Origin: an uncultured Clostridium sp.
GTDB lineage: Bacteria > Bacillota > Clostridia > Lachnospirales > Lachnospiraceae
DNA: 23,473 bases
Reading direction: 5' to 3'
Assembly: GCA_900551225.1 (NCBI GenBank)
Contig: URUZ01000024.1
Coordinates: 1 to 23,473, forward strand
The position numbers and the translations under genes were made by a program. The notes under the pieces are model-generated. The model saw only the letters and a list, made by a program, of their open reading frames with translations, made no database searches and was not told the DNA's origin. Below are positions 12,982 through 21,746 of the stretch, in pieces; position 1 is the stretch's first letter; the number at the start of each line of letters is the position of its first letter.

Positions 12982-14778
12982 ATGAATCACCGCAATATCT
13001 TAGTTTTCTCCCCCAGCCAGGGTACAACAGGCATTTTTTTCTCGCTGAAAGATACATTTCCCGACCTGAACATGGATATCATCCAGGAGCCGGAGCTGTG
13101 GGACGAGGCTGCTGTTGATGAGCTGGAAACGCGGCTTCAGGAAACCGAGTATTCCTGCATTGCCGCCTGCCGGCAGACAGTTAATCGGATATCGCTGTTG
13201 CGTGCCGTCCCCTGTTTCGAGCTTCAGCTGTCAGACTATGACATTTTAACGGCCTGCAGCCTGGCTAAGAGCTACGTTGGGAAACAGATTCTGCTGATTG
13301 ACCATACCATGGAAAGGCAGCTGGGGCACTTGCTTCATCTGCTTCAGATCCCGGTCCCCGTTCTTCCTGTGTCTGAGGAGACAGACCTGGATGAGACCCT
13401 GGCCCGGTTAAGCGGGGATGGCTGCTCCCTGTTCATTGGGGATTCCACGGTCTACAGGGCCTGCCGGGCGTCTGAACTGAACTGCCTGTTGATGTCGCCC
13501 GGATATGGGACGGTTCTGGCTCTGCTCCGGCAGATCAGCCGCCTGCTGGACTGCCAGGAACATGCCGCCGCCAGGGTCCATCTCTTCAACCGCTATATGG
13601 AGGCCATGGACCAGGGACTGCTGATCTACAATGAGAAAAAGGAGCTCTTTGAGCAGATCAATATCCGGAATAACCCCAAGCTTCTGTCAGTGACATCCGC
13701 CCTCATCGGGGACGTTCTCCGCCACAAGGAGCTGAGGCAGCTGCGGGTGATCCATTCTAAAATGTTTTTTATCAAAGGGCGCCTGATCCCCTGCCACGGC
13801 TCCAATTACGTGGTATTCGAAATCAAACAATCCTTTGAGGACAAGGCAACTTCTATTCCGGGAGTGATCATGAAAAACAAGGAGAACCTGTCGAAAGAGT
13901 TTTACAACATGTTCTATGATGATTTGAGAAATTCAGATTTCAGAAATAAGGTGATATCCTACAGCGCCGCCAACAATCCGATTCTGATTATCGGAGAATC
14001 AGGTACCGGAAAAAGCCGTCTGGCTGATTTTATATACAGCTACTCCCCCTATACCCAGAGCTCCATGTTTCTGATTGACTGCAAGCAGCTGGATAAACGG
14101 GGGCTGAACCATCTGTTCAGCAGCGAACACTCGCCGCTGTATGAATACGGCATCACACTTTATTTTAAGGAAGTCAATCTTCTGAAGAAAAAATATACGG
14201 ATGACCTGATAAACTTTTTGAACCAGTCGGCATTTATGAAGAAAAATAAAGTGATTTTCTCCGTCACCTGCAATGTTGAGGAGTCGGGCCACAACCCGCT
14301 GTGCATGCAGCTCATCAGCAAATTGAATACCTTTCCCCTATATCTGCCGCCGCTGCGCAGCCGGATCGGGGATATACCCAACCTGGCGGTTTTGTATATA
14401 GGCCAGTTGAACGAAAAATACCACCGCCATATTGCGGGATTTGAGCCAGAGGCAATGAACTACCTCCAGGGCTTTTACTGGGATGAGAATATCAAGCAGT
14501 TTAAAAGGACCCTGGACGAATTATTTACCATGACAAACGGGCCTTACATATCCGCCCGCAACGTCATATCCGTGCTGAGCGAGAAAAGAGGGGCTTTTGC
14601 AGGCGCTCCTGCCGTTCCCCGTCCACAGCCCATGACGCTGGATGAAATCATCCAGAGCGGGGTGCGCAGCGCCCTGATCGCCAACAATATGAACCAGACT
14701 AAGGCTGCGAAGGAATTGGGGATCAGCCGCACATTGCTGTGGCGGCTGTTAAAAAAGGAGGAACGCAGCCGTGAATAA
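12982..14778 (+). CDS. PrpR-like transcriptional regulator with degenerate AAA+ domain, 598 aa
   Basis: The N-terminal ~190 residues resemble the PrpR_N ligand-sensing domain. A PAS-like region follows (about 200-285), then an AAA+ domain with Walker A GESGTGKS (338-345), and a Fis-type HTH near 563-592 (NQTKAAKELGISRTLLWRLL). It departs from canonical sigma-54 activators. Between IDC (365-367) and the Walker B strand there are only ~25 residues, so the GAFTGA loop that touches sigma-54 is missing. Walker B reads ITLYFKEV (391-398), with Lys where TLFLDE has Asp. An Arg-finger-like PPLRSR (456-461) remains. It may act with the ordinary sigma factor or as a repressor. The ATG at 12982 is 8 nt from AGGAGGT; the ATG at 12976 is too close. 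It is divergent from, and probably controls, the tetronate operon. Confidence 0.85.
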   Translation: MNHRNILVFSPSQGTTGIFFSLKDTFPDLNMDIIQEPELWDEAAVDELETRLQETEYSCIAACRQTVNRISLLRAVPCFELQLSDYDILTACSLAKSYVGKQILLIDHTMERQLGHLLHLLQIPVPVLPVSEETDLDETLARLSGDGCSLFIGDSTVYRACRASELNCLLMSPGYGTVLALLRQISRLLDCQEHAAARVHLFNRYMEAMDQGLLIYNEKKELFEQINIRNNPKLLSVTSALIGDVLRHKELRQLRVIHSKMFFIKGRLIPCHGSNYVVFEIKQSFEDKATSIPGVIMKNKENLSKEFYNMFYDDLRNSDFRNKVISYSAANNPILIIGESGTGKSRLADFIYSYSPYTQSSMFLIDCKQLDKRGLNHLFSSEHSPLYEYGITLYFKEVNLLKKKYTDDLINFLNQSAFMKKNKVIFSVTCNVEESGHNPLCMQLISKLNTFPLYLPPLRSRIGDIPNLAVLYIGQLNEKYHRHIAGFEPEAMNYLQGFYWDENIKQFKRTLDELFTMTNGPYISARNVISVLSEKRGAFAGAPAVPRPQPMTLDEIIQSGVRSALIANNMNQTKAAKELGISRTLLWRLLKKEERSRE

Positions 14779-14800
14779 GCTGCGCTCCTCTCTATTTATT
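14751..14800. terminator. Bidirectional terminator overlapping the regulator's 3' end
   Basis: Arms 14758-14769 and 14779-14790 pair (GAGGA, one A/C mismatch, CGCAGC) around a 9-nt loop. On the plus strand TCTATTTATT follows. On the minus strand the hairpin is followed by CTTTTTT (complement of 14751-14757), a better U-run. It can therefore end both the regulator transcript and the long minus-strand operon, and lies partly in the regulator's last codons. Confidence 0.7.
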
Positions 14801-16227
14801 CTGCCCCTTCCCAAAGCCTGTGTTCCGCCTGGTCCAGATCCCCACGCAGAGCCCATACCTTCAGGTTCTTAAATCTCAGCTTCAGGCTGGCCTTCTGTCC
14901 GGCCAGGCTCTCGATGCCTTTATCAAAACGGATGGCGGTCCATCCGTTCTCCAGCTGCTCCGCCCGGCTCTCCCCAAAGGAGAACCCGTCAAAGGGCCGT
15001 ACATTCCAGAACGGACAGATCTCAGCTTCCAGTTTCCATTCTTTTCCAGTGTCCACAGGCTCTGCCAGCACTTCCAGGCAGCTGCCCTCCACCCGCATCC
15101 TGCAGGTGGCCAGAGCACTGTCCTCCTCCGCTCTCCTGGGCGTCAGGGCGGCGAATTGATCCGCCTTCCATCTGGCCCTGGCCAGGGAGGTCTCCCGGAA
15201 GTTAGTATGGCAGCCGTTTCCGCCCATATAGTAGATCCACAGCTCCCCCTCCGGCGTTGTCACCGGCGGGGAGGCGTAGATACATCCGCAGTCAAAGTCC
15301 CCGTCCGGATACTGCCCATCGCCTCTGGGGATCAGGTGCTGCCCTGCGGCCACGAAGTCAAAACGGCCGGGGTCTGCCGCCCAGGTCAGTTCCAGATCCA
15401 CCTGGTCGAAGTCCTCTGCGGTCCTGTCCCCCTCATGGATCATGGAAGCCAGGCCCAGATACAGGTTGCCCCAGGCAAAGGCCGGCATGGCATAGATCTG
15501 GTTCTCAAACCCTGTTCCCCGCAGCGTCTCTTCAGGCCGGCTCCAGTGGATGAAGTCAGCGCTTTTGCTGAGTGTGGTGATGCGGATTCCATCCTTCCAG
15601 ATGCGGGACAGCAGCATATAGCATTGCTCCCCCTCGTCCCAGAAAGGCAGGTTATGGCTGTCCGCAGGCGGGTTGTACTCGGGCCAGGGCGTGGGCTTCT
15701 CCCAGTTTACCCCATCCGGTGAAAAGGACACCGCCATGTAGGCCTCCCTGCCCGGCTGGTCCATCTTCGTCACCATCTTATAGCGGCGGGTCTGTCTCCC
15801 TGCCGTCGATCATCACGCCCGTGCCGTGGGCAAAGGCAAAGATCAGGTTGTTGGCGCTGCTTCCATGCCACTCCACGCGGTTTAAGCAGGGCTTCTCCCA
15901 GTGGATGCCGTCCTTGCTCTGGGCATAAGCCAGGCCGGGTACGCGGTCCGGGCGGGGTATATAGTCCCGCCGCCTCCGCTCCTCCTGGTCTGTCAGACTG
16001 GTGTCCTCGTCCTCTATAAACAGGGTGTAATAGCAGCGGTACACCTCTGCCTCCCTGTCATAGAGCACATTGGGATAACCGTTGTCGATGCGCACCTCCC
16101 AGGGCCGGTCCTGGATCAGGAGGGGGTTGTGCTCCTGATCCTTCACGGGCCTGGATACTTCCAGCCGGAGATTCTCCATGGCCTGCGGGTTCAACAGGCG
16201 GCGGTCCAGCATTAAATGTTTAGTCAT
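14796..16227 (-). pseudogene. Beta-propeller glycosidase-like gene split by a +1 frameshift
   Basis: Two adjacent frames form one protein of about 475 aa. The first (16227 to 15778) ends GRETDPPL then stop; the second, open from just upstream of 15776, continues YKMVTKMDQPGREAY. Removing one base in CCGCCGCTATAAG (minus strand, near 15780-15788) restores DPPYKMVTK. The repeated S-x-DG-x-x-W signature (QSKDGIHWEK in part one, FSPDGVNWEK in part two) and bladed pattern suggest a five-bladed propeller of the arabinanase/invertase-like clan (GH32/43-type), probably acting on a glycoside inside the cell since no signal peptide is seen. The ATG at 16227 follows GGAGGTGATG, 26 bp after the lyase stop. 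The break could be real decay or a sequencing error. Family assignment is tentative. Confidence 0.65.
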
Positions 16228-16253
16228 GGTTCATCACCTCCGGTAAATGTCTC

Positions 16254-17171
16254 TCAGCAGAATTCTTCCACTGCCTTTGCGATCATTTCCACGCACTGCT
16301 CCACGCAGGCCATATCGCCCTCTTCCAGAGCGGGCATGGGCTTTCTGACGCTGCCCAGCTCCAGGCCTTCCTGAAGCTTTAAGATCTTCTTCATCACGGC
16401 GTACAGGTTGCCCCTGCAGCTGCACATCTTGTAAATGATGGCGTCCACCGCGTTCTGGATCTCTCTGGCCCTGGGGATATCCCCTGCGCCGGTCAGCTCG
16501 AAGATCTTCAGATACAGCTCCGGCATCACAGCGTAGGTTCCGCCGATCCCGCCGTCAGCGCCCATGGCCAGGCCGCTGATAAACTGCTCATCCGGCCCGT
16601 TGAATACCACGAAGCCCTCGCCTCCGTCCATCTTGAACATCTGGATATCCTGGACAGGCATGGAGCTGTTCTTCACTGCAATGACCCTGGGGTTCTTCAG
16701 CATTTCCTTAAACAGGGGCATGGTCAGGGCCACGCCGGCCAGCTGCGGGATGTTGTAGATCACGAAATCCGTGTCGGGTGCAGCGGAGGAAATGTCGTTC
16801 CAATACTGGGCAATGGCATATTCCGGCAGATGGAAATAGATGGGAGGAATAGCCGCGATGGCGTCCACTCCCAGACTCTGGGCGTGGGCAGCCAGCTCCA
16901 TGCTGTCCGCGGTGTTGTTGCAGGCCACATGGGCAATAATGGTCAGCTTGCCCTCCGCCGCCTTCACCACGTGCTCCAGAACCAGCTTGCGCTCGCTGAC
17001 GCTGTGGTAGATGCACTCGCCTGAGGAACCGCCCACATATACGCCCTTTACGCCTTTGCGGATCATGTAGCGGGTCAGATCCTCCACCCCTGCGGGGCTG
17101 ATGGCCCCATTCTCGTCATAGCATGCATAAAATGCCGGAATCACACCTTGATATTTTGTAATGTCTCTCAT
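16254..17171 (-). CDS. DapA/NanA-family lyase (N-acetylneuraminate lyase-like), 305 aa
   Basis: This is a class I (Schiff base) aldolase of the dihydrodipicolinate synthase/N-acetylneuraminate lyase family, with a TIM-barrel fold and cytosolic location. The carboxylate-binding motif is GGSSGE (47-52), the catalytic Tyr is Tyr139 in VIYNIP, and the Schiff-base Lys is Lys167 in IAVKNSS. The length is typical. The neighbourhood (YhcH-family protein, solute transporter, glycosidase-like gene) points to breakdown of a sugar acid, such as sialic acid to ManNAc and pyruvate, and not to lysine synthesis. Other 2-keto-3-deoxy acids are possible substrates. The ATG at 17171 follows AAGGA. No kinase or epimerase for ManNAc is in view. 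Confidence 0.8.
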   Translation of the reverse strand: MRDITKYQGVIPAFYACYDENGAISPAGVEDLTRYMIRKGVKGVYVGGSSGECIYHSVSERKLVLEHVVKAAEGKLTIIAHVACNNTADSMELAAHAQSLGVDAIAAIPPIYFHLPEYAIAQYWNDISSAAPDTDFVIYNIPQLAGVALTMPLFKEMLKNPRVIAVKNSSMPVQDIQMFKMDGGEGFVVFNGPDEQFISGLAMGADGGIGGTYAVMPELYLKIFELTGAGDIPRAREIQNAVDAIIYKMCSCRGNLYAVMKKILKLQEGLELGSVRKPMPALEEGDMACVEQCVEMIAKAVEEFC

Positions 17172-17235
17172 ATTTAGTCCTTCCTTACCGGGTCCTTTTG
17201 TCAGTCAACCCTGATCTCTTGATTTTTAACATACG

Positions 17236-17688
17236 TCAGTTCATGCGTACCTTTACTACGGCTTTTACCACATTGGCCGGATCATCGGCCTGTATTTTCA
17301 CCATGTGGGCATCCTCCGGGAATACGATCAGCACTTTGCCCGGCTCCATGGGAACCAGGATTTCCACAGGTCCGTGGCACGCCACATAGTCAGTCTCCCG
17401 GTCTGTGCCGGTGATTTTAAGAGCGGTGATGGGTGTCACTCCGATCAGCTCCCTGCCCTCTGCCAGCAGGTGGATATCCGCATAGACCTCATGGGCTTCA
17501 AATGCGGCCGTCTCCACAGGTATGGTGGTGTATTGGAACCGGTTGATGTAGACATTGTCCCCATCCACCTCATTGCGCCCAGGATTCAGGCTGTTTATCC
17601 CATTTTTTACCAGATAGGCAATAGCTGTGTCCAGGTGGCTGCTTAACCCCTTGTAGCGCTCCAATTGTTCCATGTCCGTATAGATCAT
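17236..17688 (-). CDS. YhcH/YjgK/YiaL-family protein (sugar anomerase-like), 150 aa
   Basis: This is a small cupin-like protein of the YhcH/YjgK/YiaL (EbgC/NanQ) family. Family signatures are FEAHEVYADIHLLAEGRE (metal-binding His and Glu residues, ~63-80) and FPEDAHMVKIQ (~125-135), followed by VKAVVKV at the end. A relative, NanQ, accelerates sialic acid anomer interconversion; others go with sugar-acid or galactoside pathways. Its ATG overlaps the stop of the upstream ATPase gene by four bases (ATGA), with GAGGT just before it, so translation is coupled to the transporter. It supports a role in converting an imported sugar acid. Confidence 0.85.
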   Translation of the reverse strand: MIYTDMEQLERYKGLSSHLDTAIAYLVKNGINSLNPGRNEVDGDNVYINRFQYTTIPVETAAFEAHEVYADIHLLAEGRELIGVTPITALKITGTDRETDYVACHGPVEILVPMEPGKVLIVFPEDAHMVKIQADDPANVVKAVVKVRMN

Positions 17689-18692
17689 TGGTTTACCTCC
17701 TTATCATACAGATGGCAGGCCACCATGTGGCCCTCCGCCCCGTGGTAAACCATGGCCGGAGCCTGGGTCTTGCAGATCTCCTGGCACTTGGGGCAGCGGT
17801 TGTGGAAGGGGCAGCCGTCCGGCTTGTGGATGGGGCTGGGAACCTCGCCTTCCAGAACCTGGCGTTTCTTGGTCTTGTGTATGTCCGCCACAGGAATGGC
17901 GGAGAGCAGGGCCTGGGTGTAGGGATGCAGGGGTTCATCGTACAGCGCCCTGGAATCCGCCACTTCCACGATCCGGCCCAGGTACATGACCATGATGCGG
18001 TCGGACATGTACTGGACCACGGACAGGTCGTGGGCGATGAACAGGTAGGTCAGGTTCATCTCCTTCTGGATCTCCTTCATCAGGTTCAGCACCTGGGCCT
18101 GGATGGATACGTCCAGGGCGGACACAGGCTCATCACAGATCAACACCTCAGGCATGACCTCCAGCGCCCTGGCGATGCACAGGCGCTGGCGCTGTCCGCC
18201 GGAGAACTCGTGGGGATAGCGCATCAGGTAATCCGGCTGGATATTAACCATCTTAAGAACCTTCTGCATCACCTCTTCCCGCTCCGCCAGGGTATCGATG
18301 CCGTGAACCTTCAGCGGCTCCTCAAAGGAGGAGTAGATCTTTTTCTGGGGATTCAGTGCAGAGTAGGGGTCCTGGAACACCATCTGCACCTTTCTGCGGA
18401 ACTGGAACATCTCATCCTTGTTGAACTGGGTCACATCCTTGAACTCCCCGCCGAAGTTGAACAGCACACGGCCGCCGGTGGGCCGCTCCAGCATCATGGC
18501 TGTCTTGCCAAAGGTGGATTTGCCGCAGCCGGACTCGCCTACGATCCCTAAAGTCTCGCCCTTGTAGACCTCCAGGCTCACATCGTCCACTGCCTTCACA
18601 TGGCCTACCACCTTCTTGAACATTCCCTTGGTGATGGGGAACCATGTCTGAAGATTCTCTATCTTAAAAATGACTTCTTTGTTTTCATTCAT
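17685..18692 (-). CDS. Peptide/opine-type ABC transporter ATPase (DppF/OppF-like), 335 aa
   Basis: This is the second ATPase of a peptide/nickel/opine-class importer. It has Walker A GESGCGKST, Q-loop MVFQDP, signature FSGGQRQR, Walker B LICDEPVSALD and the switch His in FIAHDLSVV. The C-terminal oligopeptide-transporter extension carries CPFHNRCPKCQEIC, four Cys that in relatives can bind an iron-sulfur cluster. It would pair with the preceding DppD-like ATPase. The ATG at 18692 immediately follows the TAA of the upstream gene; GGAGGTGGAG precedes it. Confidence 0.9.
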   Translation of the reverse strand: MNENKEVIFKIENLQTWFPITKGMFKKVVGHVKAVDDVSLEVYKGETLGIVGESGCGKSTFGKTAMMLERPTGGRVLFNFGGEFKDVTQFNKDEMFQFRRKVQMVFQDPYSALNPQKKIYSSFEEPLKVHGIDTLAEREEVMQKVLKMVNIQPDYLMRYPHEFSGGQRQRLCIARALEVMPEVLICDEPVSALDVSIQAQVLNLMKEIQKEMNLTYLFIAHDLSVVQYMSDRIMVMYLGRIVEVADSRALYDEPLHPYTQALLSAIPVADIHKTKKRQVLEGEVPSPIHKPDGCPFHNRCPKCQEICKTQAPAMVYHGAEGHMVACHLYDKEVNQ

Positions 18693-19721
18693 TTACTCCA
18701 CCTCCGGACAAGAACTATACTTCAGGCAGCGCACGTGATGGCCGGGCCCCACCTCGTAGGAGGGGATCGCGCCCCGGCGGCACAGCTCGATGCATTCCGG
18801 GCAGCGGTCCGCGAACTCGCAGCCGCCCTTCAGCTCTGAGGGGTTGGGGGTCGCGCCCGGTATGGTCTCCAGCTTCTGGCCGTCCGCCAGGCCCAGCACG
18901 GGAACACTGCGCAGCAGCGCCTTGGTGTAGGGATGGCTGGTGCGGTCGAACACGTCCTCCAGGCTTCCGAACTCCACCACGCGGCCCATGTACATGACGC
19001 AGACCTCGTCGGCCATCTCCGCCACCAGTCCCATGTTGTGGGTGATCAGGATAATGGACTTGCCGTCATTTACCTGCAGGTCCTTAAGCAGCTCCATGAT
19101 CTGGGCCTGGATGGTCACGTCCAGGGCTGTGGTGGGTTCGTCACAGATAATCAGCTCCGGGTTGCAGATCATGGCAATGGCTATCACCACCCTCTGCTTC
19201 ATGCCGCCTGAGAACTGATGGGGATAGCAGTCGATGCGCTCCTCAGGGTCAGGGATTCCCAGCTTCCTGAACATCTCCAGCACCTTTTCCCGGGCCTGCT
19301 GTTTGGTCATGCCCTTGTTGTGCTGCAGCAGCCCTTCCGCCACCTGGTCTCCCACCTTGTACACGGGATTTAAGCTGCTCATGGGGTCCTGGAACACCAT
19401 GGACAGGTCCGGGCCTCTTAAGGAGCGCATCTCCGGCCCATTCGCCTCCTTGACGCTCTCTAAATGATACTCCTTGATCTCACCGTTCTTCAACGCGTTG
19501 TACTGGATGCTCTTAGCGTCCACAATGGCGCTCTTGCCGGTAAAACGCATGATGGAGTTCATGGTCACGCTCTTTCCGCAGCCGGATTCCCCAACCACTG
19601 CCAGGGTTTTTCCACGTCTTAACTGGAAGGATACGTCCTTTACGATTCTGACCTGCTGTTTCTCCGACTTAAAGGAGGTATTCAGCTTCTCTACATTTAA
19701 TATGATTTCTCTGTTATCCAC
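18693..19721 (-). CDS. Peptide/opine-type ABC transporter ATPase (DppD/OppD-like), 342 aa
   Basis: This is the first ATPase of the same importer. It has Walker A GESGCGKS, MVFQDP, signature FSGGMKQR, Walker B IICDEPTTALD and the His in ILITHNMGLV. The C-terminal extension has GCEFADRCPECIELC. The start is a GTG at 19721, 7 nt from AAGGAGG; no better ATG lies upstream in frame. It lies 12 bp after the permease stop codon. Confidence 0.9.
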   Translation of the reverse strand: MDNREIILNVEKLNTSFKSEKQQVRIVKDVSFQLRRGKTLAVVGESGCGKSVTMNSIMRFTGKSAIVDAKSIQYNALKNGEIKEYHLESVKEANGPEMRSLRGPDLSMVFQDPMSSLNPVYKVGDQVAEGLLQHNKGMTKQQAREKVLEMFRKLGIPDPEERIDCYPHQFSGGMKQRVVIAIAMICNPELIICDEPTTALDVTIQAQIMELLKDLQVNDGKSIILITHNMGLVAEMADEVCVMYMGRVVEFGSLEDVFDRTSHPYTKALLRSVPVLGLADGQKLETIPGATPNPSELKGGCEFADRCPECIELCRRGAIPSYEVGPGHHVRCLKYSSCPEVE

Positions 19722-19733
19722 GTTATCCCCTCC

Positions 19734-20627
19734 TTACTGCTGCTTCGCGTCAAGCACATCTCTCAGACCGTCGCCCAGGAAATTGATGGCCAGTACGAAT
19801 AAGCTGATGGCAAGTCCCGGGAACAGCCAGATCCACCACTGGTTGGTCACCACGGACACGGATTTTGCAGCATTTAAAATGTTGCCCCAGGTGGGTGTGC
19901 TGTCTGCAACGCCCAGGCCGATGAAGGACAGGGCCGCCTCCTGAAGGATGAAGAACGCCACGTTTGTGGTGGTTGACACAATGATGGGGCTCATGACGTT
20001 GGGCAGGATCTGTTTGAACATAATGTTGTTCTTGCTCATGCCGAAGGCCTCGCACACCTTCACATAGGTCTCGCCCTTGATGCTCATAAACTCGTTGCGG
20101 ACCATACGGAAGGTGGTCATCCAGCCTGTGAACACGAAGATAAACAGCAGGTTGCCCAGTCCTCTCTTGTTGACAATAGCCACCAGCATCATGACCAGCA
20201 CCAGCTGGGGAAATGCCTGGAAGATCTCAGAGATACGGATCAGAATGGTGTCAACCTTGCCGCCGAAATATCCGGATACCGCGCCCAGGACGGCTCCGAT
20301 CACAGAGCTCATCACCGCGCAGAATACACCGATGATAATGGAATAGCAGCCGCCGATCAGAACCCTGGCGAACAGGTCTCTTCCGATGGTATCCGTGCCG
20401 AAGAGGTGAAGGCCGCTGGGCGGTTTCTTCATATCCGGCAGTACCGGCGTGTTGTAATCCACCCCCATCACAAAGCCTATGATACAGGTGATTGTGATGG
20501 CCACCACCACGATCAGGCCGAACAGGGCCAGCTTGTTGTTCATAAATTTGCGGACATTGCGCTTAAACATCGAGGAGGCCGCGCTTTTATTTTGTTCTTT
20601 AATACTGGTACTCGCAGAATTGCTCAT
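19734..20627 (-). CDS. Peptide/opine-type ABC transporter permease (DppC/OppC-like), 297 aa
   Basis: This is an integral membrane subunit with an N-terminal cytosolic stretch (SASTSIKEQNKSAASSMFKRN), a first membrane segment near 30-52 (LFGLIVVVAITITCIIGFVMG), and five more in the BPD_transp_1 domain. FGTDTIGRDLFARVL is the usual OppC/DppC signature before TM2. The coupling loop lies around ETYVKVCEAFGMSKNNIMFKQILPN, and EAALSFIGLGVADSTPTWGNIL follows. ATG at 20627 with GGAGGAG upstream. Confidence 0.9.
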   Translation of the reverse strand: MSNSASTSIKEQNKSAASSMFKRNVRKFMNNKLALFGLIVVVAITITCIIGFVMGVDYNTPVLPDMKKPPSGLHLFGTDTIGRDLFARVLIGGCYSIIIGVFCAVMSSVIGAVLGAVSGYFGGKVDTILIRISEIFQAFPQLVLVMMLVAIVNKRGLGNLLFIFVFTGWMTTFRMVRNEFMSIKGETYVKVCEAFGMSKNNIMFKQILPNVMSPIIVSTTTNVAFFILQEAALSFIGLGVADSTPTWGNILNAAKSVSVVTNQWWIWLFPGLAISLFVLAINFLGDGLRDVLDAKQQ

Positions 20628-20646
20628 CTATTTGCTCCTCCTTTCA

Positions 20647-21606
20647 TCACTCGCCCAGACGCACCCTCGGATCCAGCAGGGCGTTAAACACATCCACCAT
20701 AAAGGAACAGATGAGCATGGCCGCCGCGATGATCAGAGTGGTGATTAGAACGATGGGGTAGTCCGCAGACACAATGGCATTGGTCATGGTCAGGCCGATG
20801 CCGGGATAGGAAAATACGCTCTCGATTACCACGGAACCGCCTACCAGCATGGGAATACGGAATACCAGGATAACCAGTACCGGCTTCATGGCATTGCGGA
20901 AGCCGTGTTTTAAATATACTTTCCACTCAGGAATTCCCTTGGAGCGGGCGGTCTTTATGTAGTCGCTGTTCAGCACATCCAGCATGGTGTTTCTGGCGTA
21001 TCTCATGAGCACTGCCACCATGCCGATGGTCAGGGTCAGAACAGGCAGGAACAGATGCTTGAAGGCGTCCACAAATGCATTGGCTGCGTCAGGACTGACA
21101 CGGTTGGCTGAGGGGAACCAGCCCAGCTTAATGGAGAACACTTGGATCAGGATGATTCCAACCAGGAACTGAGGAACCGCCTGGCCCAGAACCGCCAGCA
21201 CACGGCCCACGTAGTCGATGATACCGTTCTGGCGCACTGCGGAGACAATACCGATTCCAATTCCGATCACTGCCGAGAGCACCAGTGAAAACCCGGCCAG
21301 CTCAAAGGTGTAGGGAAGGCGCACCGCGATGATGGACGCGATGGAGGAACCGTCAAAGGAATATCCCAGATCGCCGCGCAGGCAGTTGCCCAGCCAGCGG
21401 AAATACTGGATAATCAGGGGATCATTTAATCCCAGGGACTGCCGCAGCGCTTCCACGTTCTCCTTGTTGGCGGATAGCATTTCCGGACTGACCATGAAGT
21501 TGATTGGGTCAATGCCGGTCATCTGGAGTCCGAAGTACACTATAAAGCTGATCAGCAGCAGCATGGGGATCATCATGAGCAGCTTCTTAATAATAAATTT
21601 CAGCAT
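20647..21606 (-). CDS. Peptide/opine-type ABC transporter permease (DppB/OppB-like), 319 aa
   Basis: This is the partner membrane subunit. It has an N-terminal membrane segment (IIKKLLMMIPMLLLISFIVYFGLQ), the DppB-type QSLGLNDPLIIQYFRWLGNCLRGDLGYS run, and the coupling-loop region around TARSKGIPEWKVYLKHGFRNAMKP. I place the start at 21606 (MLKFIIKK), 7 nt from AAGGAG; the open frame continues 7 codons upstream over that site. It follows a terminator-like hairpin after the binding-protein gene, so it is probably expressed below it. 19-bp gap to the next permease. Confidence 0.9.
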   Translation of the reverse strand: MLKFIIKKLLMMIPMLLLISFIVYFGLQMTGIDPINFMVSPEMLSANKENVEALRQSLGLNDPLIIQYFRWLGNCLRGDLGYSFDGSSIASIIAVRLPYTFELAGFSLVLSAVIGIGIGIVSAVRQNGIIDYVGRVLAVLGQAVPQFLVGIILIQVFSIKLGWFPSANRVSPDAANAFVDAFKHLFLPVLTLTIGMVAVLMRYARNTMLDVLNSDYIKTARSKGIPEWKVYLKHGFRNAMKPVLVILVFRIPMLVGGSVVIESVFSYPGIGLTMTNAIVSADYPIVLITTLIIAAAMLICSFMVDVFNALLDPRVRLGE

Positions 21607-21660
21607 TCTATCTCTCCTTCTTACCATCGATGAACCGCACGCTTTGCGAGCACTTCACCG

Positions 21661-21726
21661 CGTACAAAAAGAGGAGACAGGAGATATTCTCGCTGTCTCC
21701 TCTTTGGGCTGCGGATCAGATCCGCA
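21661..21726 (-). terminator. Intergenic hairpins between binding-protein and permease genes
   Basis: On the minus strand AAAGAGGAGACAG and CTGTCTCCTCTTT (21705-21693 and 21680-21668) form a perfect 13-bp stem whose loop pairs further (GAGA/TCTC). TTTTTGT follows. Just 5' of it is another perfect dyad, TGCGGATC/GATCCGCA (21710-21717 and 21719-21726). The first looks like a working terminator, probably partly read through, since the transporter genes beyond it belong to the same system. Confidence 0.8.
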
Positions 21727-21746
21727 TGAGACTTAAGGTAACGTAA

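Noticed and set aside
12982..14778. Annotating the regulator as an ordinary sigma-54 activator
   Set aside because: The GAFTGA loop and the Walker B Asp are missing, and no -24/-12 promoter is visible in the divergent region.
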